A DNA stretch of 64,000 nucleotides, from contig CATZNW010000006.1 in NCBI GenBank assembly GCA_958422185.1, forward strand, positions 24,950-88,949, written 5' to 3'. Positions 60,492 through 64,000 of this stretch are shown in pieces. The notes under the pieces are model-generated. The model made no database searches. It had not been told where the DNA came from and was given only the letters and a program-made list of their open reading frames with translations. Position numbers and translations under genes: made by a program. How positions within the stretch are numbered: position 1 is the first letter of the stretch; each line of letters opens with the position of its first letter. The stretch comes from an uncultured Clostridium sp. (GTDB lineage Bacteria > Bacillota > Clostridia > Oscillospirales > Acutalibacteraceae).

Positions 60492-61136
60492 ATGAAAAAG
60501 ATAGTATCATTGTTAATGGTTTTTGTGCTTGCCCTCGCATTTACTGCGTGCAGCGGCAATGCAGAGGATCAGACAGAACCATCGTCAGAAAATAATGCAG
60601 CGGTTTCGGAGCAGAGCAGCGATGCACCCGCCGAGGGTACAGCTTCTGCAGGCGGCAAAACGCTTGTTGTTTACTTTTCCGCAACCGGCAATACCGAATC
60701 TGCCGCAAATTATATCGCTCAGGCAACCGGCGGAGATTTGTTTGAGCTTGTGCCTTCGGATCCTTATACGGATGCGGATCTTGACTGGACGGACGATAAC
60801 AGCCGTGTATCACGCGAGCACGAGAATGAAAGCGAAAGAAATGTTGCGCTTGAACAGTCAGCGGTTGATAACTGGTCTGAGTATGATACGGTATTTATCG
60901 GTTACCCGATCTGGTGGGGCATAGCGGCATGGCCTGTTGATACGTTTATTGAGGCAAACGATTTTACGGGCAAAACAGTCATTCCGTTCTGTACTTCTTC
61001 GTCTTCCGGTCTTGGAGACAGCGGCGAACTGCTTGCCGAAGCGGCGGGCACCGGCAACTGGCTTGAGGGCGAACGTTTTTCATCAGGCGTTTCTCAAAGT
61101 CAGGTAACAGAATGGGTGGATAGCCTTGATCTGTAA
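60492..61136 (+). CDS. Flavodoxin-like lipoprotein
   Basis: A 214-residue exported flavodoxin. The signal peptide (MKKIVSLLMVFVLALAFTAC) ends in a lipobox cysteine, and a low-complexity Ser/Glu/Ala linker of about 35 residues follows. The FMN phosphate loop is SATGNTESAA, with YPIWWGIAAWPVDTF and TSSSSGLGDSG as the isoalloxazine loops. It probably carries electrons at the outer face of the membrane, a role inferred from similar lipoproteins in Clostridia. AAAGGAG precedes the ATG. Confidence 0.87.
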   Translation: MKKIVSLLMVFVLALAFTACSGNAEDQTEPSSENNAAVSEQSSDAPAEGTASAGGKTLVVYFSATGNTESAANYIAQATGGDLFELVPSDPYTDADLDWTDDNSRVSREHENESERNVALEQSAVDNWSEYDTVFIGYPIWWGIAAWPVDTFIEANDFTGKTVIPFCTSSSSGLGDSGELLAEAAGTGNWLEGERFSSGVSQSQVTEWVDSLDL

Positions 61137-61170
61137 AACAGATCTCCAAAAAGCCATATAAAAGGAAAAC

Positions 61171-61202
61171 GACCGCCGCCGGAACGTTCCGGCGGCGGTC
61201 TT
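61171..61202. terminator. Terminator: perfect 30-bp palindrome between convergent genes
   Basis: GACCGCCGCCGGAA, CG, TTCCGGCGGCGGTC followed by TT. It closes the flavodoxin gene and the opposite GTPase gene. Confidence 0.8.
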
Positions 61203-61224
61203 CAGCGTGTGGGTTTGTATATTG

Positions 61225-63810
61225 TCAATATGTTTCAGCAATAATGTTTCGGATCTCTTCTTCTGCCTGCTGCACTTCAAACAGGAATTCTCTTGATGAA
61301 ACGCGCAGCGCACCGTTTCCTAAAATAATAAGCTGTTCAAGCGCATCGGAGGTAACGACTCTTACTTTGTTGTTTTTTGCAAGTTTATAGGATGCCTTTT
61401 CAATATACATATCGGCAGTTTCCGCTTCTTTGGTGTAAACGATTGTGATATTGTTTACCTTTTCAACCTCGCGTGTTGCGCCTTTCACCTTATATGCGTC
61501 AAAAACAAGGATAACTTCGCACTTCCTGTAACCCTGATAATTGCACAATATATTTACAAGGGCGTTTCTTGCACCGTCTATGTTGTCTTGAGCTGTTTCT
61601 TTAAGATCGTCCCATGCGAAGATCACGTTATATCCGTCTACAAGCAGATATTCCGGGCCCTCATACCGGGGCGTGTGCTTTGATCTGTATTTTTTATTTT
61701 CCGCATTTTCGGTGAACGTAAAATGATCCCTGTTTATATCATGAGAGCGGCTTTTTACAGGACCGTAGGTCTGCTCAAATATCTGCATCAGTTCCTTGTC
61801 CAGCGCAAAAAGATCGCGGGTGTCCTTAATTTCTGAAAACATTTTTCGGCGCCCGGTTTCAGTATATGCGCTTTTGGGTGCGGAAAGCACGCTTGGCAGA
61901 TGCATGTGGCTCTTTACTTCGTTCCATTTCACAATGTAACCCGCCCCGTGAGAGCAAAATACGGAATCACACGGGTTGCCCGTATCGCTGTCGCAGTCAT
62001 AACCTGTTTCCTCAATGACTTTTTCAGCGTCATGGCAGGGTTCATAACCCTTTAAACTGCACATCAGTTTGCCTTTTCCGTGGGTGTACTGCATAACATC
62101 CCTTGCATAATCATACATGGCTGAAACAGGAGCAGTACCGTTTATAACCGTGAATTCGCCCGCGGTTTCGGGCGGGCCGAAACTTCCGTGCATGCGCTGA
62201 ATATCGCTCATTGCCCTGCCAACGTTTTCACCCGGCACTTCAAGCGTGAATTCGTAAACCGGTTCAAGCAGAACGCATTTTGCCGAACGAAGTCCCTGCC
62301 TGACCGCTCTGTAAGTAGCCTGCCTGAAATCGCCGCCCTCAGTGTGTTTCGGGTGCGCCTTTCCGGATTTTAGTATGATCTTCATATCCGTAATAGGGGA
62401 TCCCGTCAGAACGCCGATATGCGTTTTTTCATAAAGATGCGTCAGTATCAGCCTTTGCCAGTTCTTATCCAGCACGTCCTCCTTGCAGTCCGCCCTAAAA
62501 ACAAGTCCGCTGTCTCTTTTTCCGGGCTCCATAAGCAGGTGAACTTCAGCGTAATGCCTCAGCGGTTCAAAATGCCCTATACCTTCAACCGGTTCTGCTA
62601 TCGTTTCTTTATATATTATATTTCCTTTGGAGAAAGACGCATTAAATCCAAAACGCTCTGCGATCACGGACTGCAGTATCTCAAGCTGAATATCGCCCAT
62701 TAACTGCACCTGTATCTCGCCGAGCCGCTCATTCCAAACAACTTTCAGCTGAGGATCTTCGCTTTCAAGGGCCCTCATATTGCGCAGCGCCGTATGCGCG
62801 TCTATGCCGTCCGGCAGAATGAGCCTGTATGTAAACAAAGGTTCAAGCATGGGCATTCCGGCGCTCTTTTCGGTACCCAATCCGTCACCGGGGCAGGCAA
62901 AACTGATCCCTGTAACGGCGCATACCGTGCCCGCCGCCGCTTCATCGGCAGCGGTGAATTTTGCTCCGGAATATATCCTTATCTGATCTACCTTTTCCGA
63001 TCCTTTATTCTTATCGCTCTTAAGTATCTCTTTAACTTTAAGTGTACCGCCGGTGACTTTTAAAAAGGTCAGCCTCTGCCCTTTATCTTCTGAGATCTTA
63101 TATACCTTGCCGGCAAAATCACTGCCGTATTCTGGCATTTCCGTGTAGTCGTCAAGGCATTTCAAAAATCTGTCCACACCGGTCAGTTTAAGCGCTGAGC
63201 CAAACATACACGGAAATATCTTTCTGCTTTTAATAGCGTTGATTATGTCATGCTTATCAAGCGAATCATTTTCGTAATATTTGTTCAGCAGACCTTCATC
63301 ACAAATGGCTATGTTTTCAAAGAACTCAGGTCTGGTGTCATAACTGAAGTCAACACAGCCATCGCCGAATTTTGTTTTCAGTTCGTTTAATACCCGCTCT
63401 TTGTCCGCTCCGTCCAGATCCATCTTGTTAATAAAAATAAAACAGGGCACATTGTATTTGGAAAGAAGTTTCCACAGCGTCTGTGTGTGGCTCTGTATAC
63501 CGTCCGTTGCGCTTATAACAAGAACGGCATAGTCCAGCACCTGAAGCGTACGTTCCGTTTCGGCGGAGAAATCAACATGGCCGGGCGTGTCAAGCAGTGT
63601 GAATTGAGTATCATTATATTTTAAGATCGCCTGCTTTGAAAAGATCGTTATTCCGCGGTCACGTTCAAGAGAAAAAGTGTCTAAAAAAGAATCCCCATGG
63701 TCAACTCTGCCAAGTTTGCTTATGTTGCCGGAAAGGTACAGCATCGCTTCGGAAAGCGTTGTTTTGCCCGAGTCAACATGCGCCAGGATCCCTGTAACTA
63801 TCTTTTTCAT
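61225..63810 (-). CDS. TetM/EF-G-like ribosomal GTPase fused to a NYN/YacP (Rae1-like) domain
   Basis: An 861-residue protein, about 220 longer than Tet(M). Residues 1-640 are a ribosomal-protection/EF-G-like GTPase: G1 AHVDSGKT (10-17), switch I RDRGITIF, G3 DTPGHVDF, G4 NKMD, then domains II-V with LEVPGENVGRAMSDIQRMHGSF. A linker with NPCDSVFCSHGAG follows. Residues from about 718 to 861 form a NYN domain of the YacP type: LLVDGYNVIFAW (D725), LVFDAYKVKG (D771), EAETADMYIE (D800) and VTSDALEQLIILG (D822) supply the acidic site. YacP/Rae1 in Bacillus is a ribosome-associated A-site mRNA endonuclease. No antibiotic specificity can be inferred. Confidence 0.88.
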   Translation of the reverse strand: MKKIVTGILAHVDSGKTTLSEAMLYLSGNISKLGRVDHGDSFLDTFSLERDRGITIFSKQAILKYNDTQFTLLDTPGHVDFSAETERTLQVLDYAVLVISATDGIQSHTQTLWKLLSKYNVPCFIFINKMDLDGADKERVLNELKTKFGDGCVDFSYDTRPEFFENIAICDEGLLNKYYENDSLDKHDIINAIKSRKIFPCMFGSALKLTGVDRFLKCLDDYTEMPEYGSDFAGKVYKISEDKGQRLTFLKVTGGTLKVKEILKSDKNKGSEKVDQIRIYSGAKFTAADEAAAGTVCAVTGISFACPGDGLGTEKSAGMPMLEPLFTYRLILPDGIDAHTALRNMRALESEDPQLKVVWNERLGEIQVQLMGDIQLEILQSVIAERFGFNASFSKGNIIYKETIAEPVEGIGHFEPLRHYAEVHLLMEPGKRDSGLVFRADCKEDVLDKNWQRLILTHLYEKTHIGVLTGSPITDMKIILKSGKAHPKHTEGGDFRQATYRAVRQGLRSAKCVLLEPVYEFTLEVPGENVGRAMSDIQRMHGSFGPPETAGEFTVINGTAPVSAMYDYARDVMQYTHGKGKLMCSLKGYEPCHDAEKVIEETGYDCDSDTGNPCDSVFCSHGAGYIVKWNEVKSHMHLPSVLSAPKSAYTETGRRKMFSEIKDTRDLFALDKELMQIFEQTYGPVKSRSHDINRDHFTFTENAENKKYRSKHTPRYEGPEYLLVDGYNVIFAWDDLKETAQDNIDGARNALVNILCNYQGYRKCEVILVFDAYKVKGATREVEKVNNITIVYTKEAETADMYIEKASYKLAKNNKVRVVTSDALEQLIILGNGALRVSSREFLFEVQQAEEEIRNIIAETY

Positions 63811-63845
63811 CTTTTCACCACGCCTTCTTAAATTCTGAATGAAAA

Positions 63846-63953
63846 TTTATACCATATCTGCGAGCGGAAAAGAGCGAAGCAGGAATGATACAATGTTCTC
63901 CGAAACAGTCAAAATCTGTGATTTTGTTTCTGTTTCGTGAGGTTATTATACCA
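63846..63953 (-). promoter_or_regulatory. Two extended -10 elements upstream of the GTPase-NYN gene
   Basis: Minus strand TGGTATAAA (63846-63854) and TGGTATAAT (63945-63953) are extended -10 boxes (TGN-TATAAT), one in each copy of the repeat. The proximal one would start a transcript with a leader of about 30 nt. No good -35 box accompanies either. Confidence 0.5.
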
Positions 63954-64000
63954 TATCTGCGAGCGGAAAAGAGCGAAGCAGGAATGATACAATGTTCTCC
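63847..64000. repeat. 99-bp tandem repeat, two copies of a 55-bp core
   Basis: The 55 bp at 63847-63901 recur without change at 63946-64000, an offset of 99 bp, and the second copy touches the window edge. Between them lies a hairpin at 63901-63937 (CGAAACAG T CAAAATC TGT GATTTTG TTT CTGTTTCG). The unit may continue outside the window. Confidence 0.9.

Noticed and set aside
60314..60595. 93-codon open frame before the flavodoxin gene
   Set aside because: No ribosome binding site and it overlaps the flavodoxin signal peptide in another frame.
61225..63810. Simple tetracycline resistance gene call
   Set aside because: The GTPase part fits the broad Tet(M) family, but the protein is about 220 residues longer, is a chromosomal-looking gene with no mobile element nearby, and resistance specificity cannot be read from the sequence.
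63847..64000. CRISPR array
   Set aside because: The repeated core is 55 bp, only two copies are seen, the spacer is a hairpin, and no cas gene is present.

Overview
The window comes from an anaerobic Gram-positive bacterium of the class Clostridia, most likely a gut-type member of the Oscillospiraceae/Ruminococcaceae group. This is inferred from the Clostridia-type gene set (NfnAB transhydrogenase, GPH sugar symporters, aldo/keto reductases with ferredoxin domains, BioY, YgiQ, a one-operon fru-ptsHI system), from strong AGGAGG-type ribosome binding sites, from many TTGACA-N17-TATAAT promoters and from GC-rich hairpin terminators followed by T-runs. Nothing looks like a prophage, integron, CRISPR array or insertion sequence, and no tRNA or rRNA gene was recognised.

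Layout. 1-9.2 kb: an Fe-S scaffold gene (cut by the window edge), an orphan PqqD protein, a HAD phosphatase, a nucleotide-pyrophosphatase-type hydrolase, a PI-PLC-like enzyme divergent from a PHP hydrolase with a small partner gene, a radical SAM enzyme, argS and a DUF1934 gene. 9.4-18.4 kb: an unknown protein, serC-serA, a TIM-barrel aldolase, DAHP synthase and a three-gene TrpXYZ-type ABC importer. This is a serine/aromatic amino acid block. 18.4-25.6 kb: a two-component system, BioY, an SDR, a sugar symporter and a GH51 arabinofuranosidase. 25.7-34.5 kb: NfnAB, then a complete fructose phosphotransferase operon (fruR-fruK-fruA-ptsH-ptsI), and a flavin reductase. 34.6-51.7 kb: cupin, metallophosphoesterase, sugar symporter, GH95-like lipoprotein, a short AraC-like regulator, mgtE with a structured leader, YgiQ, a DUF4838 protein, a MerR regulator/alcohol dehydrogenase pair and a membrane-anchored GH18. 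51.8-64 kb: NUDIX, LysR, three NAD(P)H oxidoreductases, an orphan ECF-like sigma factor, a MerR-ABC exporter operon, a flavodoxin lipoprotein and a TetM-like GTPase.

How it works together. The glycan genes (GH51, GH95, GH18, DUF4838, two GPH symporters) with the fructose PTS point to plant or mucin sugar foraging. NfnAB and the ferredoxin-containing reductases handle NADPH and ferredoxin balance in a fermenter. The most unusual items are: (1) the TetM/EF-G-like GTPase fused to a C-terminal NYN/YacP (Rae1-type) nuclease domain at 61225-63810, preceded by a 99-bp tandem repeat carrying duplicated extended -10 elements; (2) an approximately 280-nt mgtE leader encoding a 29-codon peptide and mutually exclusive RNA pairings; (3) two MerR-type promoters with 19-bp spacers and dyad operators.
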